A stretch of 64,000 nucleotides of DNA from Sphingomonas vulcanisoli (GTDB lineage: Bacteria; Pseudomonadota; Alphaproteobacteria; Sphingomonadales; Sphingomonadaceae). The notes under the pieces are model-generated. The model was not told where the DNA came from. It ran no database searches and saw only the letters and a list, made by a program, of their open reading frames with translations. Positions within the stretch are counted from its first letter, which is position 1, and every line of letters starts with the position of its first letter. The position numbers and the translations under genes were made by a program. Positions 50,719 through 60,128 of this stretch are shown piece after piece. The stretch covers positions 452,615 through 516,614 of the forward strand of contig NZ_JAAOZC010000002.1 in assembly GCF_011761305.1 (NCBI RefSeq). The letters are read 5' to 3'.

Positions 50719-52268
50719 CAATGGGTCGCCACGGGCTTGGAATGCTGGGGCAGCGGCCGCAGCAGCAGAACCGCGGGCATCACGCAGAGGACGCCGATCG
50801 CCAGCATCCAGAACAGATCGGCATAGGTCATCACCAGCGCCTGGATCTCGATCGTGTTGCCCAGCGACCGCATCGCCGCATCCTGCGATCCCAGCGCGGC
50901 GCTCTGGTTGGCGACATAGGCCTGCACGCCGACCGAATTGGCCGATAGGGTCTCTTCGATCCGGCGGCTGTGCAGCCATGTGCGCTGATCCTGGATGACC
51001 GCCAACCCCGCGAGCGCCAGGCTGCCACCGAGATTGCGCGCACCGTTATACAGCCCGGCGGCATCGGCGGCTTGCGCCGGGCTCACCGATCGGACGGCCG
51101 CCTGGTTCAGAAAGAACGCCGTAAACACCGTGCCGAGACCGCGCACCAGCTGCGAGACCGCGAACGTCCCGCCCGCAGTCTCCGCGGTCATGTCGATTTC
51201 GATCCATGCGCTGGTCATGATCAGCAGCAGTCCGAAAGAAACCGCGATGCGGATATCGATGGTACGCATCAGGAAGGGTGTGAACGGCATCATGATGATC
51301 ATCGGAATGCCGGAAAGCAACACGATCTCGCCCGATTGCAGCGCATTATAGCCCGCGACCGCCGACAGGAATTGGGGAATGATGTAGGACGTGCCGTAAA
51401 GGACCATGCCGTTCATGGTCGTCATCCCGACGATCGCCCCGAACTGCCGATCGCGCAGCAGGGAGAGGCGGATCACGGGGCGCGATGCGCGCATCTGGCC
51501 GATGGCGATCGACAGGAAGCCGAGCACGGTCGTGAAAGCCATCCAGCGGATTTCGGGCGAGGCGAACCATTGTTCTCGCTCGCCGTCTTCCAGCATCACG
51601 GTCAGCCCGCCGAGCCCCATCGCCATGCCGACGATCCCGAACCAATCCGCGTTGCGCACTTCAACGAGATGCGCCTTCTGGTGCGGCATGGTGAACAGCA
51701 GCATCAGGATCAGCGCGATTCCGATCGGCAGATTGAGAAAGAAAGCATAATGCCAGCTGATATTCTCGGTCAGCCAGCCGCCGAGGATCGGACCGGCCAG
51801 CGGTCCGAGGATCACGGTCCCCCCGAAGACCGTGTTGCCCACCGGCTGCTGATGCCGGGGCAGGCGCGTCGCGACGATCGTCATCGCGGTAGGGATCAGC
51901 GCGCCGCCGGTGAAGCCCTGGCCGACCCGGCCGATGACCATCATCAGCAGCGATGTCGAGAGGCCGCACATCATCGAAAAGCCGGTGAACAGCCCGGCCG
52001 CCAGCAGCAGGAGCGTGCGCAGGCCCAGCACCCGCTCGAGCCAGCCTGACAGCGGGATGATCACGATCTCCGCGACCAGATAGGCGGTCGATATCCAGGT
52101 GCCCTCGGTGCCGCTGGCGCCGATCTCGCCCTGGATCGTCGGCAGCGCGGAATTGACGATGGAGATATCGAGCGACGCCATCAGCGCGCCGAGCGCGCCC
52201 GCAAACACCGCCAGCCACGCGGCGGCGTCGGCGCGTTCTTCCGGCACAACGGGCGCGGCGGTGCTCAT
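50718..52268 (-). CDS. EmrB/QacA-type drug exporter (DHA2 MFS)
   Basis: Inner-membrane major-facilitator exporter of 516 residues with about 14 hydrophobic helices. Motif C of drug antiporters, GPLAGPILGGWLTENISWHYAF, and the N-terminal ASLDISIVNSALPTIQGE (acidic residue in helix 1) followed by the helix 2-3 region GLRTLLLLAAGLFTGFSMMCG place it in the DHA2 family. It starts 4 bases inside the adaptor gene end and overlaps the outer-membrane factor by one base, so the three-gene unit is tightly coupled. Expected to expel hydrophobic toxins; substrates unknown. Confidence 0.93.
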   Translation of the reverse strand: MSTAAPVVPEERADAAAWLAVFAGALGALMASLDISIVNSALPTIQGEIGASGTEGTWISTAYLVAEIVIIPLSGWLERVLGLRTLLLLAAGLFTGFSMMCGLSTSLLMMVIGRVGQGFTGGALIPTAMTIVATRLPRHQQPVGNTVFGGTVILGPLAGPILGGWLTENISWHYAFFLNLPIGIALILMLLFTMPHQKAHLVEVRNADWFGIVGMAMGLGGLTVMLEDGEREQWFASPEIRWMAFTTVLGFLSIAIGQMRASRPVIRLSLLRDRQFGAIVGMTTMNGMVLYGTSYIIPQFLSAVAGYNALQSGEIVLLSGIPMIIMMPFTPFLMRTIDIRIAVSFGLLLIMTSAWIEIDMTAETAGGTFAVSQLVRGLGTVFTAFFLNQAAVRSVSPAQAADAAGLYNGARNLGGSLALAGLAVIQDQRTWLHSRRIEETLSANSVGVQAYVANQSAALGSQDAAMRSLGNTIEIQALVMTYADLFWMLAIGVLCVMPAVLLLRPLPQHSKPVATH

Positions 52269-53380
52269 TGACCGCGCGTTTGATCTGGATCGTGCTTGGC
52301 GGCGTAGGTATCGACCGTCACCTTCGCCGAATAGCCGGGTACAAGCCGCGCGCGCTCCTCCGCCGTCACGTCGATCGCGATCCGCACCGGCACGCGCTGG
52401 ACGATCTTGGTGAAATTGCCCGTCGCATTCTGCGGGGGCAGCAGCGAGAATTGCGCGCCCGTGCCCGGGGCGATGCTCTGGACATGGCCGTGCAGCGTCG
52501 TGCCCGGCAGCGCATCCAGCTTGATCTCGGCGGGCTGGCCGGGGCGCATCAGGCCGACCTGCGTCTCCTTGAAATTGGCGGTGATGTAGATCGATTGCAG
52601 CGGCACCACCGACATCAGCCGCAGCCCGGGCTGCACAAACTGGCCCTGCTGCACGCTCTTGTTGCCGACGCGGCCGGGGATCGCGGCGCGGATGATCGTG
52701 GAGGCGAGATTGACGTTCGCAGCACCACGTTGCGCGACCGCCGCCTCGCGCTGCGCCTGCGCCTGCTGTCCCTGGGCCTTGAGTGATCCGATCCGCAGCT
52801 CGGCCGCATCCAGCGCCGCCGTGCTGGCGGCGACGGCATTGGCCGCGCGGGCCGCCGTATTGCGCAGCGACTGCAGCTTCTCGCGCGTCTCGGCGCCCGA
52901 TTGGGCGAGCGGGGTGTAGCGCGCGACCTCATCCTGCGCGAAGGCAAGATCGGAGCGGTTGGCGGCAAGCTGCGCGCGCGCCTGCTCGACAGCGGCCTGC
53001 TGTTCCGAAATGCCGGCGCGGACATTGGCGGCGCTGGCCAGCGCGAGATCGATCTGCGCCTGAAATTGCGCGGTCTGCGCGCTATAATCGCGCGGATCGA
53101 TGTGGACGAGCGGCTGCCCGGCGGTCACATCCTGATTGTCGACGACATAGACCTGATCGACATAGCCCGAAACCTTCGAGCTGACCGTGACCGCATCGGC
53201 CTGCAGATAGGCATCGTTGGTGCCCTCATAATATTTGCCGCGGATCATATAATAAGCTACCCAGGCGAGGATCAGCAGCGCCACTAGCACCGCGCCGGCC
53301 AGCAGGCCGCGCCGCGCGTTCGCGCTCAGCCGCTTGCGCTTTTCAGGTTCGGAGGCCGCCGCCTCCAGCTCTTCGGCCAT
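52265..53380 (-). CDS. HlyD-family adaptor (EmrA-like)
   Basis: Periplasmic membrane-fusion protein, 371 residues. A basic N-terminus (EPEKRKRLSANARRG), one membrane helix (LLAGAVLVALLILAWVAYYM), then barrel-sandwich halves (VSSKVSGYVDQVYVVDNQDV and IIRAAIPGRVGNKSVQQGQFV) around a long coiled-coil hairpin and a final beta-barrel (YITANFKETQVGLMRPGQPA). Architecture and order with the DHA2 exporter match EmrA. Its ATG is 60 bases from the divergent marR start, so the two probably share regulation. Confidence 0.93.
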   Translation of the reverse strand: MAEELEAAASEPEKRKRLSANARRGLLAGAVLVALLILAWVAYYMIRGKYYEGTNDAYLQADAVTVSSKVSGYVDQVYVVDNQDVTAGQPLVHIDPRDYSAQTAQFQAQIDLALASAANVRAGISEQQAAVEQARAQLAANRSDLAFAQDEVARYTPLAQSGAETREKLQSLRNTAARAANAVAASTAALDAAELRIGSLKAQGQQAQAQREAAVAQRGAANVNLASTIIRAAIPGRVGNKSVQQGQFVQPGLRLMSVVPLQSIYITANFKETQVGLMRPGQPAEIKLDALPGTTLHGHVQSIAPGTGAQFSLLPPQNATGNFTKIVQRVPVRIAIDVTAEERARLVPGYSAKVTVDTYAAKHDPDQTRGQ

Positions 53381-53439
53381 GCGTGTCCTCGTTCAGGCAG
53401 GGGTGCCCGGCGCGAGCCTGTTGCACCGCGGCACGAGAT

Positions 53440-53907
53440 ATGGCAAGCCCTCTTATTGTGGGCCCACAGCATTCATCCTCGGCTGATGCCGACCTCGGCG
53501 ATGCGCTGCGCGATTTTCTGATGCGGTCGCACCGCATGATGGATCGTCTGATGGCGGCAAAGGGCGTTTCCTACGCCCGCGCCCGGCCGCTGATGATGAT
53601 CGCCCGCGAAGGGCGGCTGCGCACCACCGATCTCGCCATCCTGCTCGGCCTGACCCCCCGCACCGTGACCGAGGCGATCGACGGGCTGGAGCGCGACGGC
53701 CTTGTTTTGCGGGAGCCGGATTCGATGGATCGCCGCGCCAAATGGATCAGCCTTACCGCGCTCGGCCAGCAAGCGATGGCCGCCGCCGATGCCGAGAAGA
53801 AGGCCTATATCGATCAGGTGTTCGGTGCGCTGGACGAGGGCGAACAGCGCGATCTGCTGGCTCTGCTCGCCAAGCTCAACAGCCGCCTGGCCTCCCTCGT
53901 CGGCTGA
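53440..53907 (+). CDS. MarR-family transcriptional regulator of the Emr operon
   Basis: Winged-helix repressor of about 155 residues from ATG 53440 (174 from ATG 53383, 149 from GTG 53458). Helix 1 is DLGDALRDFLMRSHRMMDRLM; the DNA-binding part is RTTDLAILLGLTPRTVTEAIDGLERDGLVLREPDSMDRRAK, with the characteristic D-x-R-A/R-wing. MarR proteins dimerise on palindromes and let go when they bind a phenolic or drug ligand. It is divergent from the emrA-like gene, the classic layout for local repression of an efflux operon. Confidence 0.88.
   Translation: MASPLIVGPQHSSSADADLGDALRDFLMRSHRMMDRLMAAKGVSYARARPLMMIAREGRLRTTDLAILLGLTPRTVTEAIDGLERDGLVLREPDSMDRRAKWISLTALGQQAMAAADAEKKAYIDQVFGALDEGEQRDLLALLAKLNSRLASLVG
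53457..53468. promoter_or_regulatory. Palindrome TGTGGGCCCACA, candidate MarR operator
   Basis: A perfect 12-base palindrome between the divergent emrA-like and marR genes. If marR starts at GTG 53458 the site covers its start; with the longer starts it lies inside the gene. MarR regulators bind palindromes of about this size near their own start, so it is a candidate operator, but short GC palindromes also occur by chance. Confidence 0.35.
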
Positions 53908-53912
53908 CCGGA

Positions 53913-54374
53913 TCAACGCCCCGCCTTGCCGTTGACCGGCTGCGCGGCGAGCGCCTGATCGAGCGCGGTGGCGATCAGCCGCAGCCGCCACGCATCCTCC
54001 AGGCTCTTGGTCATCAACTTGGCGAGGTTGAGATCGACGATCACCCGCCCATCCTGGCTGATCTTCATCAGATGGCTGCGATAGACACGCTCGAGATCAC
54101 CGCAGCGCCCGTAAGCGCCATCGACCAACGTCCCCGGCCCCTCCTTGAGCGGCGCCCAGCGGACCAGCGAATCGAGCACGCAGAGCTTCCATTCGTTGAG
54201 CGCCAGCTCGGCCGCGACCGCCTCACCCCCCGTTGCCGCATCCGCCTGCCGCGCGGCAAGATCCTCGGGCGAGAGCGGCCCCTGCTCCTGCGCCAGATTG
54301 AAATAGCTGACGGTGAGCTGCCGGGTCGGCGCGGAAGTCGTGGCGCCGGCGGCGAGGAGGAGAAGGGGGAGCAT
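53913..54374 (-). CDS. Hypothetical exported protein
   Basis: A 153-residue protein with a short signal peptide (MLPLLLLAAGATTSA) and a mature part containing two Cys (WKLCVLDSLVRW and GRCGDLERVY) that could pair. It is moderately charged and helical, with no domain I recognise. AGGAC lies 8 bases before the ATG. It is convergent with the marR gene, 5 bases away, and divergent from the parD gene. Base composition is like the core genome, so it is probably not part of the accessory island. Confidence 0.65.
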   Translation of the reverse strand: MLPLLLLAAGATTSAPTRQLTVSYFNLAQEQGPLSPEDLAARQADAATGGEAVAAELALNEWKLCVLDSLVRWAPLKEGPGTLVDGAYGRCGDLERVYRSHLMKISQDGRVIVDLNLAKLMTKSLEDAWRLRLIATALDQALAAQPVNGKAGR

Positions 54375-54479
54375 GGTTTTTTCGTCCTAGCGGGCGTGAG
54401 GCAGACGCGAACAGTGGCATCGACGAGCTTAACGTAATGGGTACGGAGAATGTGTTGCGAGCGATCGCCTCGTCCTCTG

Positions 54480-54508
54480 TTGGCAAGCTTAGCGCAGAAT
54501 CGTATAAG
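54480..54508 (+). promoter_or_regulatory. Promoter of the parD gene
   Basis: TTGGCA (54480-54485), a 17-base spacer and TATAAG (54503-54508) make a strong sigma-70-like promoter. The expected transcription start falls at about 54515, on or beside the ATG of parD, which suggests a leaderless or nearly leaderless message, or use of the second ATG at 54524. Confidence 0.6.
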
Positions 54509-54514
54509 ATGCTC

Positions 54515-54772
54515 ATGGCACAAATGAATATCTCGATTCCCGAACAGCTGAAGGGCTGGGCCGAGGCGCGTGTTGCCGAGGGCCGCTACAGCAGCACCAG
54601 CGATTATGTCCGCGATCTGGTCCGCCGCGATCAGGAACGCGAGGAGCGGCGCAAGGCGTTGCTGGCGGCGATCGATGAGGGTCTAGCGTCGGGCGTAAGC
54701 GACCGCGATCCGTTCGAGTATCTGGAGGAACTGCGCTCTGGTCTGCGCGGCCGGAGCGCGGATGCGGCTTGA
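54515..54772 (+). CDS. parD: ParD-type antitoxin
   Basis: Antitoxin of a type II toxin-antitoxin pair, 85 residues from ATG 54515. The N-terminal ribbon-helix-helix MNISIPEQLKGWAEARVAEG and YSSTSDYVRDLVRRDQERE bind DNA as a dimer and repress the operon; the charged C-terminal half (EERRKALLAAIDEGLASG) would wrap the toxin. The gene is intact, but its toxin partner parE, which begins 11 bases before the parD stop, is broken by frameshifts, so it is an orphan antitoxin. Confidence 0.9.
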   Translation: MAQMNISIPEQLKGWAEARVAEGRYSSTSDYVRDLVRRDQEREERRKALLAAIDEGLASGVSDRDPFEYLEELRSGLRGRSADAA

Positions 54773-55050
54773 GTTGAGCCGGGCGGCGCGGGCAGATCTC
54801 GACAGCATCGCGATTTTAGCCTGATGGAATTGGGCATCGAGCCGGCAATGCCTATCTTGACGCGATCGAGGCAGGGTTTCGGCGGCTGGTGGACTTTCCG
54901 AGCATCGGCGTGATCGATCCGAAACCGCCAGCTGCCCTGCGATCGATAGGGAGCGGGCAGCACCGTATTTACCGGATTGAAGGGCAGACCATCCGCATTG
55001 TCCGCCTGCTGCACCAGGCGATGGACGTGGATCGGCATCCGGATAGCTGA
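54762..55050 (+). pseudogene. parE: parE toxin pseudogene with two frameshifts
   Basis: The start MRLELSRAARADLDSIAI in one frame is clear ParE, but the frame hits TGA at 54822. Continuing one frame over gives SLMELGIEP, and from about 54847 the third frame gives NAYLDAIEAGFRRLVDFP, IGVIDPKPPAALRSIGSGQH and IRIVRLLHQAMDVDRH to TGA at 55050. Two single-base losses, near 54814-54818 and 54845-54847, restore a 96-codon toxin of the ParE/RelE superfamily. ParE poisons DNA gyrase. As it stands no full-length toxin can be made. Sequencing error is the main alternative, though two errors in 35 bases would be unusual. Confidence 0.85.
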
Positions 55051-55068
55051 TGAGCCAAGATTGACATT

Positions 55069-55084
55069 GGACAAGTCTCTGTCC
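55069..55084. promoter_or_regulatory. Inverted repeat before yefM, candidate autoregulatory operator
   Basis: GGACA (55069-55073) and TGTCC (55080-55084) with a 6-base centre lie just ahead of yefM; TTGACA (55061-55066) or TTGGAC (55067-55072) could be the -35 box, with TATGCC (55090-55095) a weak -10. YefM/Phd antitoxins bind such repeats with the toxin as corepressor. Confidence 0.4.
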
Positions 55085-55096
55085 ATCTGTATGCCC

Positions 55097-55351
55097 ATGC
55101 AGACCGTCACCTATTCCGAAGCCCGCGAAAATCTGAAGGCCGTGCTGGATAAGGCGGCGGCCGATCGCGCGCCGATCATGATCACGCGCCAGCGCGGCGA
55201 GAATGTCGTGCTGATCTCGGCCAGCGAGTGGGCGGGGATGGAGGAGACGCTGCACCTGATGGCGTCGCCGGTGAATGCCGAGCGTCTGCTGGAGGCGATC
55301 CGCGGCCTCGAAGCCGGTGAGGGCGAAGAGCATGAGCTGATCGAGCCGTGA
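55097..55351 (+). CDS. yefM: YefM/Phd-family antitoxin
   Basis: Antitoxin of the yefM-yoeB pair, 84 residues from ATG 55097 (ATG 55091 is two codons earlier). The N-terminal Phd/YefM domain is visible as MQTVTYSEARENLKAVLDKA, IMITRQRGENVVLISASEWAG and MEETLHLMASP, which binds the operator; the acidic tail GLEAGEGEEHELIEP neutralises the toxin. It ends in a GTGA overlap with the toxin start, so the two are coupled in translation. Confidence 0.93.
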   Translation: MQTVTYSEARENLKAVLDKAAADRAPIMITRQRGENVVLISASEWAGMEETLHLMASPVNAERLLEAIRGLEAGEGEEHELIEP

Positions 55352-55614
55352 AGCTCGTCTTCTGGCCGACGGCCTGGGAAGATTATCTCTATTGGCAGGG
55401 CGAGGACTCGAAGGAGTTGGCCCGCCTCAACGGGCTTCTCAAGGAATGTCTGCGCGATCCCTTTCGCGGGACCGGCAAGCCCGAGCCGTTAGGCGGCAAT
55501 CTGAGCGGCTGGTGGTCCCGCCGCATCAATCGCGAGCATCGGCTGGTCTATCGGGTGAGCGGCATGGGCGAGGCGCCGGCGCTGGAAGTGGCGCAGTGCC
55601 GGTATCATTATTGA
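55348..55614 (+). CDS. yoeB: YoeB-family mRNA interferase toxin
   Basis: Ribosome-dependent mRNA-cleaving toxin, 88 residues, start GTG 55348. It matches YoeB along its length: VFWPTAWEDYLYWQ, LNGLLKECLRDPFRGTGKPE, LGGNLSGWWSRRINREHRLV and the terminal CRYHY. The residues expected for catalysis are kept: Glu of GKPE, Arg in SRRI, and His in the RYHY end. The gene is intact and its antitoxin is intact, so this pair should be functional. The last 160 bases recur in damaged form at 56282-56437. Confidence 0.93.
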   Translation: MKLVFWPTAWEDYLYWQGEDSKELARLNGLLKECLRDPFRGTGKPEPLGGNLSGWWSRRINREHRLVYRVSGMGEAPALEVAQCRYHY

Positions 55615-55644
55615 AAAACCCAGCCTGATGGGTTATCTTGGCTG

Positions 55645-55884
55645 ATGGTCACTGTGCATCGGGAGGCAGGCTTTCGCTTCGTCATCTTTGTGGACGATCA
55701 CGAACCGGCGCACGTTCATGTCAGCGGAGACGGCAACGCCAAGATCGTCCTGCGGGGCGCGAACGGCCAGCCCGAAATGGCCCGGAACGACGGGTTCAAG
55801 GCCGGCGATGTGCGCAAGGCGCTGCGAATCGTGGCGGAGCAGCAGGGCATTCTGTTAGAGCGTTGGAGGGAGCTGCATGGTTGA
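55645..55884 (+). CDS. DUF4160 protein, possible toxin-antitoxin-like partner
   Basis: A 79-residue protein with the DUF4160 pattern: MVTVHREAGFRFVIFVDDHEP, AHVHVSGDGNAKI and a helix with GDVRKALRIVAEQQ. DUF4160 and DUF2442 genes frequently occur side by side, and such pairs are thought to be uncharacterised toxin-antitoxin-like modules; that function is inference. It overlaps the DUF2442 gene by 8 bases. The pair is enclosed between the yoeB gene and a broken yoeB tail. Confidence 0.8.
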   Translation: MVTVHREAGFRFVIFVDDHEPAHVHVSGDGNAKIVLRGANGQPEMARNDGFKAGDVRKALRIVAEQQGILLERWRELHG

Positions 55885-56278
55885 GATCAGTGACGAGGCG
55901 ATCGAGGCGGCGACCGAGCGCGGCCGCATCTTCCGCGAGACCCATCCCCACGCCGCCGCCGTGCGTTATGATGCCAAGGCCGATCGCGTGATCGTGGACC
56001 TGATCAACGGCACGACCTTCGCGTTTCCGCCGCGCTTGGTGCAGGGCCTGCACGATGCCAGCCCGGCCGAGATCGCGGAAGTGGAGGTTATCGGCGCGGG
56101 CTACGGTCTGCACTGGGAGACGCTGGACCTCGATTATACCGTGCCCGGATTGATGAACGGCATCTTCGGCACCGCGAAATGGATGGCCGCGAAGGCGGGG
56201 CGCGGGACGTCTGAGGCAAAAGCGGCGGCGGCGCGGGCGAATGGCGCCAAGGGCGGGCGGCCGCGGAAGGCGGGCTGA
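55877..56278 (+). CDS. DUF2442 protein, partner of DUF4160
   Basis: A 133-residue protein with the DUF2442 core: FAFPPRLVQGLHDASPAEIAEV then GAGYGLHWETLDLDYTVPGL and MNGIFGTAKWMA. The C-terminal 35 residues are basic and rich in Ala, Gly and Arg (EAKAAAARANGAKGGRPRKA), an AT-hook-like tail that may bind DNA or RNA. DUF2442 is the presumed antitoxin-like or regulatory partner of DUF4160; no activity is established. It overlaps DUF4160 by 8 bases. Confidence 0.82.
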   Translation: MVEISDEAIEAATERGRIFRETHPHAAAVRYDAKADRVIVDLINGTTFAFPPRLVQGLHDASPAEIAEVEVIGAGYGLHWETLDLDYTVPGLMNGIFGTAKWMAAKAGRGTSEAKAAAARANGAKGGRPRKAG

Positions 56279-56281
56279 GCG

Positions 56282-56437
56282 CTGTTTCTCGGGACGGGCA
56301 AGTGCGAGCCTTTAGGTGGCCATTGCTGCGGCTGATGGTCCCGCCGTATCACTGGCGAGCATCGGCTGGTCTATCGGGTGAGCGGCAAGGGCGAGGCGCA
56401 GGTGCTGGAAGTGGCGCAGTGCCGGTATCATTACTGA
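56282..56437 (+). pseudogene. Remnant of a second yoeB toxin gene (3' part, in-frame stop)
   Basis: In one frame this stretch reads FLGTGKCEPLGGHCCG, a TGA, then WSRRITGEHRLVYRVSGKGE, AQVLEVAQCRYHY and a stop. That is the last 50 residues of YoeB at 55348-55614, with long identical DNA stretches such as GAGCATCGGCTGGTCTATCG. The 5' half is absent. It is a duplicated and decayed toxin tail in direct orientation, lying directly after DUF2442. Confidence 0.88.
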
Positions 56438-56439
56438 GG

Positions 56440-57054
56440 TTAGCCTAAAAGCGTCCTGAAAGTCAGATTGATCCGGGGCCCGCACGGCATTGTTTGCTTA
56501 TTGATGCCGTGCTTCCAGTTGTGCTGAGTTGTTCCCTTCATCAGCAACACTGAGCCAGCCTCCAAAGGCACCTTTACCAATGGCAGGTCTTTGCGAGATT
56601 TGTGCTTGAGCAAAAATGTGCGCGTCGCGCCGAAGGTAAGCGACGCAATAATTGGATTCTTGCCGAGCTCCCTCTCATCATCGCTATGGAACCCCATGCT
56701 GTCGTTGTGATCGCGATACAGGTTCAGGAAGACCGCATTGAAGGTCGCGTCCGTGCTGTCCTCGATTCGACGTTTGATTTCTCGCAGCAGGTCGGTCCAC
56801 GGCAGCGGATGCAGCCTTATACCCGAGTAGTCGTATCGCTTGTCTGGGGAACCATAGAGCGCCACAAGGCGGGGCTGCTGATATTCCTTGCCGTAAACCC
56901 TAACCGCCTCCTGACGCCAAATCGTTTGTTGATAGAGTTTCCGCAGCATCCCATCGTAAGGAAGCGGCATTTCTAGATCGCGCAGGATCGACACGTCCGC
57001 ATCGGGCATAGGGATCGGCTCAAACTGCCGGTCGAGAGTGAATAGGTCTCTCAC
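56440..57054 (-). CDS. AlkB-family Fe(II)/2-oxoglutarate dioxygenase (ALKBH2/3-like)
   Basis: DNA or RNA demethylase of 204 residues from GTG 57054, which overlaps the upstream stop by 4 bases (GTGA); ATG 57009 is an alternative. The double-stranded beta-helix holds metal ligands His123 and Asp125 in GFHSDDE, a distal His in QHNWKHGI (His182), and the 2-oxoglutarate Arg in PRINLTFR. NAVFLNLYRDHNDSMGFHSD and RINLTFR are closer to human ALKBH2/ALKBH3 than to E. coli AlkB. It removes methyl lesions such as 1-methyladenine or 3-methylcytosine by family analogy. Base composition is lower in GC than the surroundings. Second gene of a LexA-box operon. Confidence 0.9.
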   Translation of the reverse strand: MRDLFTLDRQFEPIPMPDADVSILRDLEMPLPYDGMLRKLYQQTIWRQEAVRVYGKEYQQPRLVALYGSPDKRYDYSGIRLHPLPWTDLLREIKRRIEDSTDATFNAVFLNLYRDHNDSMGFHSDDERELGKNPIIASLTFGATRTFLLKHKSRKDLPLVKVPLEAGSVLLMKGTTQHNWKHGINKQTMPCGPRINLTFRTLLG

Positions 57055-57911
57055 ATGTTTGTCCGAACGATAAGTTTCGACACGGATCTTAGGTCCGTGC
57101 GCGGCACCCATTCCAGCAACTGAGACAGCTGCTCAAACGTTCCCGTCATCTTTGGAAAATTACAGACTATGGGATCGCCATCGTCATTCCGCTGTGTAAG
57201 CCCGCTCACTAGCTTACAAGATTGAAAATATTTGATAACGATTGGATGCATATTGTCGATAAATACAATCTTCGAACCTAATTTCATGCGTCCAAGCGCT
57301 GCCCTAAAATTATCTGCTATTCGGTCCGCGACTTCCAATCTCGCAAGTTCAGACATAATATAACTGCATATCACCAAATCAGTATTTGAAAGGTCGACCG
57401 CGCTCATTTTGGTCCGGCTCGCTGCGTCAGTCGCCTCATACCGAGTGGTGATTTCAATCTCGGTGTTGATTGCAGCGGCGATCTTTGTTGCGACCTCATC
57501 CCAATCGCCATCCTTGTCATAAACAATGTATTCGATGGCTGTTACGGGCTCACCAGCCGCCTCATCCTCAAGATAGCGAATGAGGCCGACAAGCTCACTT
57601 GCTGGGCCACCACCGAAGCTGACTACTTCAACGCGATCGCGAGTGAAGATTGGTGCATTCATCGCCATACGATGACGAAGTAGATACTGCCGCGTGTACT
57701 CTGCCCGCGTGGGAGCATAGGCAAAGACATACGCCGTCTGTGCGCTCAGCGGAGCGTAGGCAATAGGATCTCGGTTTTGCTCATAAAGCGTCGCATAAGA
57801 CCCTTCGAGCTTTGCTCTTCGCTGCTGGAGCCGCGCAATCCAATCGTCGCCAAATTGCTTTTTGCCCTGACGGTGCAGCTTTCTAAGTGCCTTCTCGAAC
57901 TCGCTTCGCAT
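57051..57911 (-). CDS. SAM-dependent methyltransferase-like protein, not recognised
   Basis: A 286-residue protein I cannot assign to a known family. It has a basic helical N-terminus (KALRKLHRQGKKQFGDDWIA), then a Rossmann core: SFGGGPASEL (100-107, SAM-binding motif I), IEYIVYDKDGDW (motif II), and DLVICSYIMSEL (motif IV region). The DLVxxSYxxSEL and GGGPxSE patterns recall the Rsm22-like methyltransferases, a weak resemblance. Start ATG 57911 follows a GGGGAAC Shine-Dalgarno sequence. Codon use is distinctly lower in GC than the core genome, a sign of transfer. It leads a two-gene operon with alkB and is preceded by a LexA-type operator. Substrate unknown. Confidence 0.75.
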   Translation of the reverse strand: MRSEFEKALRKLHRQGKKQFGDDWIARLQQRRAKLEGSYATLYEQNRDPIAYAPLSAQTAYVFAYAPTRAEYTRQYLLRHRMAMNAPIFTRDRVEVVSFGGGPASELVGLIRYLEDEAAGEPVTAIEYIVYDKDGDWDEVATKIAAAINTEIEITTRYEATDAASRTKMSAVDLSNTDLVICSYIMSELARLEVADRIADNFRAALGRMKLGSKIVFIDNMHPIVIKYFQSCKLVSGLTQRNDDGDPIVCNFPKMTGTFEQLSQLLEWVPRTDLRSVSKLIVRTNM

Positions 57912-57915
57912 TAAT

Positions 57916-59967
<2,052 letters not shown>

Positions 59968-60013
59968 TGGCGGCAGTTGTAGGCGCATGAGGAGGGCGAG
60001 GAAAGCGCTTATC

Positions 60014-60105
60014 GTCACCCCGGACGTGTTCCGGGGTCCACCCCACCACGAACTCCGGAGCGTGAGAATGGGTGGATGCCGGAACAAGTCCGGCATGACG
60101 AAGTG
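60014..60105. repeat. Intergenic inverted repeat between thiC leader and bamB
   Basis: Left arm CACCCCGGACGTGTTCCGGGG (about 60017-60036) and right arm ATGCCGGAACAAGTCCGGCAT (about 60076-60097) are palindromic units separated by a GGGTGGA/TCCACCC pair. Such elements are common in sphingomonad intergenic regions and may act as a terminator for bamB on the minus strand. Confidence 0.6.
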
Positions 60106-60128
60106 GTAGGCAGCGCGGCGTCAGCGCC

